A DNA stretch of 64,000 nucleotides from Temnopleurus reevesii (Eukaryota > Echinodermata > Echinoidea > Temnopleuroida > Temnopleuridae): NCBI GenBank assembly GCA_036244855.1, contig BQKZ01000495.1, forward strand, positions 94,425 through 158,424, read 5' to 3'. The notes beneath the pieces are model-generated. The model had not been told where the DNA came from and searched no databases. It saw only the letters and a program-made list of their open reading frames with translations. Both the position numbers and the translations under genes were made by a program. Below, piece after piece: positions 27,197-41,099 of this stretch (its first letter is position 1; each line of letters begins with the position of its first letter).

Positions 27197-27354
27197 GCCT
27201 ATAGCAGAGCTGTCAAAAATTCACAACTCAGGGAGATTTTACCATAAAATCAGGGAGATCTTTATCTTTAAAACACAATCCAATGGAGGATATCAATACA
27301 TGAATCAGGGAGTCTCCTGCTCAATCAGGGAGACTTGGCAGCTCTGCTATAGGC
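27197..27354. mobile_element. MITE-like inverted-repeat element
   Basis: Ends GCCTATAGCAGAGCTGTCAA and TTGGCAGCTCTGCTATAGGC are inverted with one mismatch in 20. The interior carries several CAGGGAGA units. 158 bases, no coding capacity. Confidence 0.7.
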
Positions 27355-29325
27355 CAGCAAGAGTAGATGGCATGTGTGAGTACACAGGAACTAAATATAC
27401 AAGCTGTAGAACACTTTCCATTACTGGAGTCCATATGCTGCTTTTGTGGCCTGATGAATCAAATTGCTTCCATTAAGAAATAGTGCAACATACAAAGATT
27501 AATCAAGAACAAATGCTAGGCAGACATTGGGTAACATTGCAAATGTGCGATAGAGGCAACATATGGAAACCTCTTTGACGACAATCTTCAAGTACTGTGA
27601 AAATATCTTGACATAGTTTAGATTCTGAATGGTTTTCTTGAAAGAACAGTCTCCTTGCTGTAGGGCCGAGAGTGTACAGCACCCTTAAAACTCAAGTTCT
27701 CATGTTATGCCAATGGCAGGTGGCCTTGTTCACAACAATGTACTGTGCCACTTTGGGGGAGAAACAATTCATATTTAAACCATTCAGAATTTGAACGGAT
27801 ACCACCAACTGGCAATATATTGAATCACTGTATGCTTGAAAATCTTCAAAGTGGAATATTGAAATATGCACTACCACAAACAAATTTTGCAATTCTAATG
27901 TCCAGTTTAGATACACGTACATACTGGTCCACATAATTACCATTGCCTTATTGTCTTCTATGAGAATCTATTGGACCATTTTCTGTGAGGTGTGTGCCTC
28001 ATAAGGTTTATTTTTTTAAAAACATAATCCTATTTTGAAGTGAAAATCATTGAATTTCGTTGATAGGTTTCTCAATATATATGAAGAGTCAATTATTGCC
28101 ATCGAAATGAGTAATGACTACCTTTTGTGATCACATCATAAATCAATGGACATTGATTTTGCAAAATTTGTGTGAAACATCACACGTCACACACATTATG
28201 CAAAATCCATGTTCAATACCCCATGACATATGACCAGCTAAGAGTTATAGCTTGTCCTGAAGTAATTAGCTTTTTACTCTTCATGAATATTGAGATAAAT
28301 ACATACAAAATGCATTGCTTCCTCTATCAATATAACATTTTGTACCAAAAAATCAACATTTTTGGTCACACTGTAACAGATAAGTGGCCCTATTGAAAAA
28401 ATATTACATTGTCAAATAATTTCTTTTTTAGCCATCACTCACTCATAGATTGCTTTAGAATGTCCAAGCCTAACCTTTACTGCAGAATCATTCAATCTAA
28501 TTACAAAGTATCCATGCAGACTTATAAGACAAATGAGCAACAGAAGATCTTTAGAAATAAAAATTGCTTCCAAATGAATCAAGAGTCTCATTTTCAGTGG
28601 ATAACTTGTGCAAAAATTGTACAAACCCAAAATACAAAAATAATTTTTAGATTACAATATTGCATAAGTTGTATAATCAATGATGAAATTACATATACAT
28701 AGACTATAATACCAACAACAAACATGGTCATGCAATTTACATTAAAAAATCATTCATATGAAATCAAAAGTTGATGAAAAAAAGCAAATAGAATAACCAT
28801 TGTGGACAAATTTCTGAACTGTGGTTCAAACAAGGCTTCTAATAATAATTGAGTACGTACCTCAGAAAAAAATAGTTTTTAAATTTGACTGACAGCAATT
28901 ATTGGAATATATCATTCTCAAATATTTCATGATCTCAAATACATGTACAGCTGCCGCATAATTTAAATAATATTAAATATCTTGATTTTCCTGAGGACTT
29001 ATTTTGTCAATCTGTGACTTATGGCACATATGCAATTATGTGTGCCTTGATTCTAATACCAATAATAATCAACTAATATGATATAAGATTCAGGAGATAA
29101 TGAAACTTATCAAATATAAGAGTAAGGAGGTCAATTAAACTTATATGATATATGATTATGTTCAAATGAAAAACATGAGGAAATATTGTAATAGTACTTG
29201 GGAGAAAGTGTTCATTAACATGACACACACATCAACACGACATCACTAATCTACTGGTACTATCTTCAAAAAAAATAAAAAAACTCGTCAAGCACACTCT
29301 TTCAAAATGCAATGCAGAAGCCATT

Positions 29326-29473
29326 GGCCAATATTCCGATAGCGAGGTTTAACTAAAAACAGGTCTAAGTCATTGTCATTTACACTCTTGGTTCAAACTT
29401 TTGAATAGCCCGGGTCTAAATAAGAATGACTTAGTCCCAGGTTAAGTAAAACTTCCCTATCGGAATATGGGCC
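29326..29473. mobile_element. MITE-like inverted-repeat element
   Basis: Ends GGCCAATATTCCGATAG and CTATCGGAATATGGGCC are near-perfect inverted repeats with further complementarity inwards (GTTTAACT against AGTAAAAC, CTAAGTCATT against AATGACTTAG). ATT flanks both sides, a possible 3-base target duplication. Confidence 0.72.
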
Positions 29474-29652
29474 ATTGTGTATACAAACAAAATTTTGCCC
29501 AAAGTGAATTTGCTGCACTTCTTGCGATCAATTTCAATTTGTTGTTCAGCAACAGGCCCGAGGTTGTGTTTCATAACGCTAAGCATGACTCTATGTTTGA
29601 CAGGTAACCCTTTCTTGCAAGCAATGATAACCGCTGTATTGCTGACTTACAT

Positions 29653-29951
29653 GGGAGCGTCGTGGTGTAGTGGTTCGGACTCTTGCCTCTTAATTATAGG
29701 GTCGATGGTTCGAATCTCTCCCAGGGCGTTAATTTCCTTCAGCAAGAAATTCACCCATAGTGTGCTGCACTCAACCCAGGTGAGGAGAATGGGTACCTAT
29801 CAGGAATATTTATTCCTTGAAACGCCAAGTGCGCTAATGAAGTGGCTGCCGGGCTAAAGCCAGGGTAATAATGCTGCAATTGTAGAGCGCTTAGAGAATT
29901 CTTAGAGTTGATAAGCGCTATATAAAAGCCGTTAATTATTATTATTATTAT
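29653..29951 (+). mobile_element. tRNA-derived SINE, full length
   Basis: Begins GGGAGCGTCGTGGTGTAG (A box) with GGTTCGAATCTC (B box). The body matches the 2681 copy (TTTCCTTCAGCAAGAAATT, TGTGCTGCACTCAACCCAG), and the tail has GAGCGCTTAGAG, AAGCGCTATATAAAAGCC and ATTATTATTATT. The best preserved copy in the window. Confidence 0.88.
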
Positions 29952-32209
29952 AACAGTCATGAGTAGGTCTACAAACAGCTTCATGAAACACATCCCTTGG
30001 CGGTGTTCCACCAAATCGTTCTTGAATTTACACACAATCTTAAGACAGACTGGAGTGTGTTAACCAGCACGAGAACTGATATCAGTAGTGCACAACGTCT
30101 TTCTTAAAGTCTTTCGTAACTTGGTGAAATACCAACCAGAATAGGAATAGAGTTCAAGTTTCCTTTGGCTCAAATCGTAAGGCAGGGCTGTGAAAATGAA
30201 AATCTGTCATTTACACTAACCAATTAAAACAAAATGAATGCACACTTTACAAAAAACTAACACATAAAAGCACAAAGAAAATGTAGAAAAAGAGGAATGC
30301 CCCATGCAAGCTAGACGATACGAAAAAACACAATGAAATGTCTGCAAACAGCCATCTGTTAATACAAGCCACTTAGGTTCATTCATCAATCCAACTTGGT
30401 TTCCTCAATTCAACCCTCATGGACTTGATACAGATGGAATAACAACAATTAATCACTTTGAAGTGGGAGATTTGACAGATCTGAAATCTGCACCTGATGG
30501 TAAAAAGATTGGGCAGTCTCGATCAGGGATGTAAATTATCCCTGCTAGATTTTGAATTGAGATGAAAAATCCATTCTGCCATCTTGAGCAACATGAGAGC
30601 CAGAAGTGTTTTTCTCTTTTAAATCTGATATAGTTTCTCTAATTTCAAAGGAATAAAGATCATTGATATTCTATATCTGGTAAGTCCATGCATATATCAA
30701 GAACAGAAGCTTGTATCTTCTCTTATATTCATATATTTTTTTTTACCAGAATCTCTATATCTCAATGTCCAATATTAAAACCTATGACTTTTGTCGTTTT
30801 ATTTGGTAACATGCGTCATATTTTTCTTCTGCAAAAATAACTTCTATTTACATGAAACCAAGCAAATGTTCTTGAAAATTCGAAGGGCTGATCCAGCTGA
30901 TCCAGCAATAATACTTAAATATCTTTAAAAAATCAAATGACAGAAAACATGCTCAAAATATGACTCAATGAGTTGTTTCAACAAAGAAGAGAACATCTTA
31001 CACTCACATTATCTGAAGCATACCAATTCAAAAATATAAAATCGCTAACAACAGCTTTCATTTGGTAGCATAAGGCAAATAAATTAGTTGAACTAATTTC
31101 AGTAAAAATAACATTTTAATACATCTCAGAAAGAAATGCAAATCAAATAAAAGCAAGAATCATATACCCTCATCTGCTATACATATATTGCACTATCAAA
31201 TGTTAAAAAGAGACGTTCAAATAAGGAAGAAAGATAAGATTAAAAAAAAGAGAGAAGTTTTCTCTGTATTAGTGAAAACAGACAAATACTCATAATCCAC
31301 ATAAATGATTTAGTGATATACAAAATTTTTTGACGATTCCAAGGAAGACTTTACTGGATGTTACGAGAAAGGAAATAATCATTAAATCCAAGCTAGGTAA
31401 ATAAACTAAAGCTGAAGCATATCTTTTTGACGAAGATGACCTTTTGAGTGAGTTGTGTGATAACATGTTTTTGCAGTATTTTTTATTGTAATTAGTGCAA
31501 TAGCTCTTCACAGAAATTTATACTGCAAACATCATTATAGTTACACATACAATAGAATGCACAAACAATTTTTCTTATCACACAGTACTGTAAATCAACA
31601 ACAAGAAAAAATGAAAACTTTTTAAATGTTTAAAATGTGAAAGTACCACAATGCAACAACCTTTATTTGCAAATTTGGAGATTTTTCATGCAAAAAAATA
31701 ATAGCTGCATTAAGGTCGCATTTTTCCTTGCTTAAGAATTTTGTCATTGCTATATATGCCTAGCAATAAAACATAAGAAAATAAATAAATTTCAGCCAAG
31801 CATGTACACACCTACATAACAAGCGCAAATGAACTGATGGCTATATGGTTGAAATGGTGACAGGCAGAAGGTAGACATGAATGCATGAATGTAAAAATTT
31901 GATTTCATATTTATATTAAAATGATGAAATATTCACAGCATATTTATAATATCTATTGCATGATGAAAATATTTTGTTCTATTCTTTCACATCACTGCTC
32001 TGCCACAGTGCAGACTGTGACATGTAGAGAGCCGGCAAGAAATCTACAAATAATCTGGATTATTCTATAATTCTTCCAATCAAAGAATCACGCATTGCAC
32101 ACTTGCGATCTTCTTTATCAAAGTCACAATGTGATCTTCATCTTGATGAACATGATCATAATTGGTCTTTAATTAAAATAATATCTTGGTCTAAGTTTGT
32201 ATTTCCATG

Positions 32210-33434
32210 CTATGGCTTCTTCATGCCGACTTTAGACTTGGTCTTTGTGACAATGGTCTTGGCCTTAGGACTGTCCATGATGCCTAAGACTGCCCCTAGT
32301 CCAGACGGTTCAAGAGCCTGACCTAGACCAGCAGTTGTAGTCTCACATGAAGTTGTCGTTGCAGTCACAGGTCGACTAGCTGCTAGAACGGACATTGGAC
32401 TCGCTAGAGCCCTAGACTGGCCTAGGATGGGGGGAAATGAGGATCCAGGCGACATTATCGTAGTAGCACCTCCTGATACAGTAGACGGTGGCGCACCTGG
32501 TAAAGGTCCTAACAATGAAGGCACGCTGCCAGAAGAAGTCGTTCCACTGGCTACAGATCCATTACTGAACGGGGACATCCTGGGTGTCGTACTGGACGAC
32601 ATGACTAATTGCCCTAGACCCATCCCCATGGAAGGGCCTCCTGTAGCACCACTCATTGCAGACATCCTTGGGGTAGAACTAGAAGACATTAGCATATCAT
32701 TGAGGCCAATATTCATTGAAGGTCGTCCTGCACTACCAGTATTGGCAATTGGTGGGATACTGTTCTTCGAGCCTCCAGAGAGTCCGGTTGATCCAGTAGT
32801 GAATGAGGACATTCTAGGAGTGCTACTGGAGGCCATCATCATGCCTCCTAGACCAACGTTCATTGTGGAGCCGTTAATGTGCGTGGACATAACGGGTGTT
32901 GCAGACGTGCTGGAAGACATCATAAGGCCACCTAGCCCCACCGTGGTCCTAGGTATACTCACAGCTAGGGACGGTGCGACCATGACAGCGTTGGTTGTCA
33001 TTGACAGCTGCCTACGTATGCTTGCCTTCTGCGCCGCCTTCTCCGCCCTGATGCTCTTCACCTTCTCCATCAACCTCGCCTTGGTGTCAGGGTCCAGGAT
33101 CTTGATCCCGCTGCTGATGGAGCTCATGGGCGATGCATTCCTAGAGAAGATCTCACCAGAAACCTTGTGGACACCAGATGGAGCCTCCACATCTAGCTCA
33201 GCTTTCTTCTCTGACGTAGGACTAGTCGAGAGGAGATTGAGACCGATGGTGGAACGCTTCGGTCTGGCGCCGGCTCCCGTCTGGCTGGCCTTGAGACGGA
33301 CAGCTGATCCGCTGGTCACCTGAGGAGTGGCTAGGACCGATGCCAAGCCTAGAGATGCCCCAGGAGGTGGGTCGTAAACTCCAGGTACAGTCTCCTCCTG
33401 CAGATCAATGGTCATCCTTGTACCAGCAGGGTTC
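32210..33434 (-). CDS. TRAK1: TRAK last exon: repetitive Ser/Gly/Met tail
   Basis: Enters in phase 2 after tttctgcag and stops at TAG 32212-32210. About 408 residues. It begins NPAGTRMTIDLQEE and VPGVYDPPPGASLGLASVL, followed by a short charged helix (RLMEKVKSIRAEKAAQK). Four imperfect repeats of about 30-40 residues follow, each with a GLG..(M/V)M.SSS core (e.g. GLGGMMMASSSTPRMSS). It ends with a basic tail (KTKSKVGMKKP). The repeats are probably disordered; I know no counterpart in vertebrates. Confidence 0.88.
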
Positions 33435-36400
33435 CTGCAGAAAAGAATTAACAATTCAAAATATTCAGAATATGCTGAAGAATGCAGAGCAGCAATATAA
33501 AAATGTCAATTAAAAAAGATGATCACATTTCCAATAACATTTGCCATACTACCCATGTTTTGATCACCAAGCATATTTGAGTGCTGATTATCACCTACTT
33601 TCAAAATTGCAAGATAGGGATTATTCAGAACATATTAATTTAAATTACAAAGTCATTGAATATACTCAAGAAACTCATCATTTACATGTCATTTTGTGTT
33701 TGTCGTATGTCTAGCCTCCCCTTTTACGCTACCTTTGTATTTTAGCACGAGTCGATCAAAGATGCTAAAAAGAAGAAAATGTACAAAATGAATAACCAAA
33801 CGACATTCAAAGTATTTCTTATCACCAATGAAGAGTGATAAAAGTGAACACTTGAGGTCAATCCTTGAGAAATAAATACAATTTCTCCTAAATGTCCTTA
33901 AAAGGTATTTACAGATATCAAATACAACTATGGTATCCTTACTGAGTGGTCATGAAGGTGTTACCCGTCTGTCCAAGTCGGCTTGTTGTGTACGTGTATG
34001 TACTACTGGTACGGGCAAACCCTTTACTTGGATATGTTCCACCTGTAAGCAAGAACAGAAGAATAAAACTAAGATGAAATGATCGTTGCCAAAACATTTT
34101 GAATGACATCAAACTCAAGTAGAAAAAGAGAATCAATTGATTGTATATGCCTATTAGATGGGAAAAAGAATAAAAATACTCTTAGAATCTTTATTTAAAA
34201 AATAGTACAAAAATTAAGATTATAAGAAAATTTTAAACACTCTTTAAAATGTACAATCAATGAATCCTGTCAATAGTGGCTACCCAAGGGAAGCAGAAAA
34301 AGTGCCCACTGTAGACAGGTGACCTCTATAAAGAGATTAAAAAAACACAATATTTCATCTAGAGGGAACCAATTTAGGCGGTCACCTATGGCAGGTAGTC
34401 ACTATAGACAGGTGGCGGCTAATACAGGTTTGGCTTTAAAATTATACTGTCATGATAAAGCATTTGTGCACAACATTTAGGATCCCTATATTAAATTTGA
34501 ATATATCATATGGGTATAATGTTTATTATTTGCACAGTCCTTGCATTAACCACACAGGGAATATTGTTGTTATCACAGCTTTCATCATACTACTAATATC
34601 CTCTAATCTGTATTACTTACTCTGAACATAGCCATCATCTTCAATCTCATCCAAGAAGCTATCCCGTCTGGTATCGATCTCCCTGAAACCTTTCACAACA
34701 ACGCCTGGTCTAGATTCTAGCATGCCGGCAATGTGTGGTGTGGCAAGACGCTGCCAATGATGCAAAGCCATGGAACCTGAAATGGATACATTATTCAGAG
34801 AGAAACACAGTTTATTTCATGCATTTCATATATGATTCAACATGCCATACATCAAAGCACAGATTTCTTGGTTAAATAGTAGAGCTTTGCATAAAGATTA
34901 TCAGGTCTATACTTTCTGTATGTTCGAAAACATCAATTCCAAGAAAGCTGTAACACAGATCAGTGGTAGTAGGTAGGTAGGTGTTATCAATAGAAAAAAT
35001 GTTAATGAAATCTTACTCTCCTGACTATCAAAACGCATTCAATTAACCCATCAGCACTGTTGGGACCTCAAAATTTTCTCTCTGACTCACCTTCCATAGG
35101 CTTGACTATCTGTAGCTTCTCTGGCATGTAAGCCCTAAAGGACTCTCCCCCTCCACCACCTCCACCCATCGGAACCGTCAAGATACCAGAAATAAATTTA
35201 TCAACCCAGCTATCAATCTATATTTCAGTATCTCTATCACTCACCTTCCATAGGTTTGACTATCTGTAGCTTCTCCGGCATATAAGCCCTGAAGGACTGT
35301 CCCCCTCGACCTCCTCCACCCATCGGAACCGTCAAGATACCAGAAATAAATTTATCAACCCATCTATCAATAGATCTATATTTCAATATCTCTATCACTC
35401 ACCTTCCATAGGCTTTACTATCTGTAGCTTCTCTGGCATGTAAGCCCTAAAGGACTGTCCCCCTCCACCTCCTCCACCCATCGGCACCGTCGAGATCCTA
35501 GAGATCCCTGACAGCAAGCTATCCGGTGTATGGCAGGTAGGTGAGTTGGCATGGAGCTCAGCGTAGTCCCTCTCGGCCATCTCATTCTCCCGTCTGAGCT
35601 TGAGTCGTCTCAGAGCGGTGGCAAGATCGTTGGAACCGGGTATGCAGGAGACAGGGGGCTGAAGACTAGACCTGGGAGGAGCAGAGTGAGGGAAATAATA
35701 TTGAATAGGCCGGTTCGATTACTGACTCAAATTCATGCATGTTTCTTCAAAGGAGATTATAAACTGATGTGAAACAAGCCGATGTATTCACAAATTGCTT
35801 TATATGCATAAATATAACTGTGTACGAAATTAGAAGATTTTCACACATATTTTGGCTTATTCTAGTTTGAAAATGCCAATTAGCCATTATTCCTTAGCAG
35901 CACTATATGACAGAACCGAGAGAAAAGCGGAGCGAAATCAGTGAAGATTCTGCTGGTATTGTGTGCGGAGGTGAATTAGTATTCACTTTGCACGTGAGGC
36001 AATGTGCTGCTGCAGAGAGCAATACATTTTGTAATTTTTGAATCACGATAAGTAAGCTATTTCTGACAGCTAGTGTCATTAGTCTGATGATTTTAAGACT
36101 TGAGACACCAAAACTTTCACATCTTTCTATTTTTCTATCAAGTTTTTCATAATGGGAGTAATAAATATTCAGGGTTCAAAAAGAGAATACATGTATATAT
36201 AAAGCAGCAATCATTTGACATCAATGGAAATTCCTATGCAGATAGCTTCTGATAATCAAAATTTCTTCTTCATATATTTGTGATGAACTGCAAAGAAATG
36301 AGAAACCAAACTAACTTTTTTCAAAATGCGACCATTGAATGCTTTGAATATCAACATATCCCAGTTTTTTAATTCAATAATTTCAAGACAAAAATTTTTT

Positions 36401-39400
36401 TTACTTACCCAAGTGAGCTATTAATGCTCTCACTGTCGCCCTCATACATCTCACTCCCTACAAGTGAGACTAGTGAGCTTGACGGAGAGACAGGTCGACT
36501 GTAGAAGTCACTGCTGTACCCTGATCCAGGACTATTATGGGTCCTCTTATTCACCACCTTCACAGTCTTCATGACATTCTTGTTGTATTCCCTGCAAAAA
36601 TAACAAAAAGTATAAGAAAAACGTAATATTAAATTCTTTCAAGAGTTCAAGGTAGTGAATCTTCTTTGGAATTAAGAAATATATTTCTGAATAATGTATT
36701 GCTTACTCAGCAACCATTAATTACTATACGGTATAATATAAAGTCAAAATTAATTTGGTACTTATCTATAAAAAATGACAACTTTTCTCTAGAAACCCCC
36801 TATATTGCATCCCTGCACATGAAATAATACCATAGAAACATTCTATTGAGATCAAGTTTCTACAGTGGCCATTGTTTTTCTGTTTCCCTTGGATGGCCTC
36901 TATAGACAGGTTTAACAATATTTTTACAAACAGAAGTATTGAGCATTGTTGCAAATTCATTTTTAGTGCAACTAAAATGGTTTTCCTTTCTTGAAAGGAA
37001 CTTGTGCAGATATGACAAGAAGAAAAATGACCTCCAGTCCTGTCTCAATGTTGATTTATCTTCAGGCAGCTATTCAATTTATTTATTAGTCTTCTTAAAT
37101 AGACAGGGAGGTGCATTCAGTTACATTAACTGCTTTTCAAGCACTTTAGTATGTCATATCTTAACATAAAACAGAACTTTTTAACCATTAAAGACTCATA
37201 CTGCAGATATAAATTGACAGATTTCACTCATTAGGTACAATATACATACAGTAATTTACCAATGACATCATTCATAACAAACCTTTTGCCTTTCTTGGAG
37301 AGATGAGGATCTTTTTCTAAGCGTTGTTCTACAGAATCCACCAGCTCAGCTGCTAATGAATCCTATTTAATGAAAGACAATAAGTAAATCATTAAAAGAA
37401 CATGAATGACAATCAGACTTCTGACATGTCTGCATCAAATTACATCAACATAATATTCAAAGTTAACGTACAATTTTACGAGCTGGAGAGTGTTATTTGA
37501 TTTTAATGAAAGAGAGAATGATAAATTTAACCTTATGGTGTTTAGGATTCATCTTTGCAGATTTAGGCCAAGAAAAGAGAGAGAGAAATAGGGACCAGCT
37601 TGTAATGTCACCACACAAAAGATACAGGTATCCAAGAGGTCCTCAACATCTTACTACAAAATATCTAGAAAATCTAGACTAGAATCAGCTATTCTACAGA
37701 GTTACCCCCATTTTTTTTTGCTCCGAATTTTTAAATAACATTCTAGGATATTACTTTCCTTGGAAAAAATGTAGATGAGGTAAGAAGATGTAATCTGGGT
37801 GCAGTTTTAAAAAAAGTTCTAAAAATATTTGAACAACAATTCTGCCCTACTCTGACAAAAGGAAGCAACTCTGAATTTTATCAACATTGACTTTTTCCTT
37901 GATTTGAATTATTTAAGGTATCCTCTATAATATAGTGAAAGAATTTAGGTAAAATAATCCCTAGTTACCAAGATATAGACATATCAAAAGGAAGCAACTC
38001 CACATATTTCATTGGAAATGGAAAACACGTTTTCTTGATTTACTACAAAACATGTTTCCCAGAGTTGCTTCCTTTTGTCAGAGTAGGGCAGAATTGGTAG
38101 AAGGAGTAATATCATCTGATTGAGCTAACTAATAAAAATAACAGTTGTTAAAAAAAAAAAAAACCTTATGCATAACAAAGTGAATTATTTTTTCCTACGA
38201 TAAATAAACTTCCTCAAGTCAGAGAACAGGTTTATTATGTGAACAAGTGAATACTGTCACATCCCTAAAACCTCTTCATGTTCAAGTGTGTCTAAATAGA
38301 TGCAAAAGCATGTCCTCATAGCCCAATTCGAATGGTATTACAGTGATGTACATGTGCACATCACTTGAGATTCTTACCCCGTCAAAGGCTATAACATTGA
38401 TTGCTAAAAATTCAGTCACACACTTGGATTACAACCAATGCGACTTGCATATACCCAGCATTCATGAAATTTAAATCATATTTCTCATGTGCAGATAAAT
38501 GAAGGGGATATACTTGACTTATGTTGAATTTGTTCCACTTGCATTCAACAAACACACATATTAGCACATTCATGCACTGATGTGAATATTTTGATTTTCA
38601 CATGCTTTGAGCATGTATTGACAAAGAATGCAAATGACTGACAGTGGGAATGTGGCACCCTACTTGAAGATAAACTTTTTATCAGAAGGAAAGTCACGTT
38701 CCTGCTACAACAATATCAAAGGTACATATAATATAAGATATCGCATGAGCATGATTATCAATACTAAACGTCACACTACAGAACAAATTTGTGATTTCAT
38801 GTGACTTATTTGACCCAGAATTTGTTAAGCTGAAATAGCATAATGTTGAAAATGCAATGAGAAAGATGTTTTGAGAAATAATCATTTAAATTCATTTAGT
38901 TGTACTTAATTGTATTCTACATTTTTCCAATTCAACTCTTTCCAATTTAAACCATTCTGTACAAAAAGTACAGAAAGTACACTCTGAATAGATGAATGGA
39001 TGGATGGATAGATAGAAAAATAAATATTTCATCTCAATCATCTATTTTGAGCTAAAAATATTTTCATATGGTGAAATTTTACCACTTTTAATCAATTCTC
39101 CGATTTCTAATCATATTATCTCTACAGTCAATATTGGTTTGCCTCTCATGTTACCTTAACACAATTTGCCATCATCAAAATATTGACATTACTTGGCACA
39201 TCCTAGGTAAAATCTTAAAAATTAACTTCATTATCTCTAAATGCACCTGAGATGTGCACCTAATGAACTCAATGGGTGACTTCAAGTACGGTGTTCGGTG
39301 TTGGTGTTGGTGTTGAGAGAGCAAAACGGTCCGTAAACCGAGCTCAAACACCGTTGGTCAGTTTACAGAAGTGATACAGAAACGACCAGAAATACGTCAG

Positions 39401-41048
39401 AATCTTGCGAGGTCTACCCCAAACACCGACAGATTTCAGGTTTGGTATTGAGGCTGGTGTTGGTTTTGCTGCAACACCAACACCAGCGTTCAACACCGTA
39501 CTTGAAGTCACCCAATGTTTCTTTAATTTCTATTGATCATTATCAATCATCAAAGACACAGAGTCCATTGATTGATATTGACATTGAAACATGATAAGAT
39601 CCTTTATGAGGGAATGTCTCCATCATGGCGTCATCATGAGGCAAAAAAAAATTGTTAGGATACCCACAACTGACCAACCTTCAAAAATGGCCTAAACTGT
39701 TTTGTTTTTGTTTTTTGCTTTTCACCAAAAATCACAGTTGTCAATAAACATGCGAAATGCCACTAGTGCCGGCACGTTGACTAGCAGCGACAGGGGTCAG
39801 CACACTGGCCGCTCCCTTAGCTGCGTGTGTTGGGATGGATTCTCCAGTTCGATCGGCGGTTTTGCTCGTCGGTTTCTTTGCTTTTTTATTCTCCATTTTA
39901 GATAATTATCAGTCCGATTTCCGTTCCAATAAAGTCGATAAGGGTCACAAGTTCGAATACTAAAACGATTGAAAAAGGATGGGTAGAAAAAAGGACTAAA
40001 TTTTCCCGATATTTTTCGGTGAAAAAATCCGTCCACGCATGAAAAAACAGCGCGAGTGTCCGAATTGTCGCGCATGCGCAGTGCCCGGGATATCATACTA
40101 AACCTTGAAATGCAAGGTTTCGTAGTAGAATTAATGTTCAGATGCTCTTTGTTGTTGTTTTTTTGGTCCCCTTCGAGGCCTTCTTTTCCTCAAGATTTGT
40201 TCAAATTGTCTTTTTAAAAATTTATGAAAAAAAATTTCTACCGACCTACGCTTTCTTTTAAAATGACACTGGAGGGCATCCAAACAATTTTATTTGCTTT
40301 ATGATAAAATGTCTCTATCATTGTGTCACCATTACCTAAATATTTGTTGTCATTGAGATTCAGTAAATGATAATCATTGTTACATGATTTTATTGAGATA
40401 TAGAAATTCAAACTACTGAAAATCATCACATCTGAATCATGTCTGCTAGATAAAGAAGTAAACTGTTAAACATAGCAAGGAAATTGTGCATCACCCAAAA
40501 GTTCTACATAAAAACCTCTCATTTATTTATACATCCTACCTGTAAAAAAAAAACTATTAGAAGATGAGCCTGTTCTCTAAAAACCTTGAAGGGACAAGTA
40601 ATTTATCATCTCTTTCTCCTGGTATCAAAATATTCGGCCCCAATCATACAGACACATAATTATGCCCTGTTTTTTTAATGACATTGACGAAAATTGAGAG
40701 TGAAAGAAAGAGTTTGGTGTGCAAGCTACTGAAGGATTCACAAATAATGAAATGTAACTCTTTGATTAGATTTCTTAGTTGTGCTCCAACTATGGAGTAA
40801 CATCTTGTGATGTAATCTAATTGGTGCTGGTGTGTGAATTTATCTACCGTTAACAAAGCTCTTAACATTTTCTTTGTTAATTAATTCTTAAGATAAGAAT
40901 TATATTGCCCAAGCCACCAGCTTACGCACTGCAAACGACGGAAACCATGCACTGGAATTGTGTGTGCTCCCTCGGTTTACAAAAGAGCACTTCCCATAGA
41001 GGTGTGTAATTGTGCGAAAATGTGAACAAAATCATTTTAAGTGTTAAT

Positions 41049-41099
<51 letters not shown>

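Larger units (their letters stand above)
26031..32209 (-). other. TRAK 3' UTR and convergent intergenic DNA
   Basis: No coding exon seen. Reverse-strand AATAAA signals occur at several points, for example 26031-26036, so the transcript end cannot be fixed. Repeats at 27197, 29326 and 29653 are listed separately. Confidence 0.4.
33435..37282. other. TRAK introns 9-13
   Basis: Between exons at 33943, 34621, 35403 and 36409 I see the dispersed repeats at 34262 and 36858, the exon-11 end copies, and otherwise plain AT-rich sequence. Confidence 0.5.

Noticed and set aside
32427..33323. 298-residue plus-strand ORF
   Set aside because: It is antisense to the TRAK last exon, whose reading frame fits the family and the splice phases. 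The plus-strand protein is low-complexity and has no domain.
35395..35580. A separate small gene starting at the internal Met (MAERDYAEL)
   Set aside because: It is the inside of TRAK exon 11; the frame continues upstream to the acceptor at 35671.
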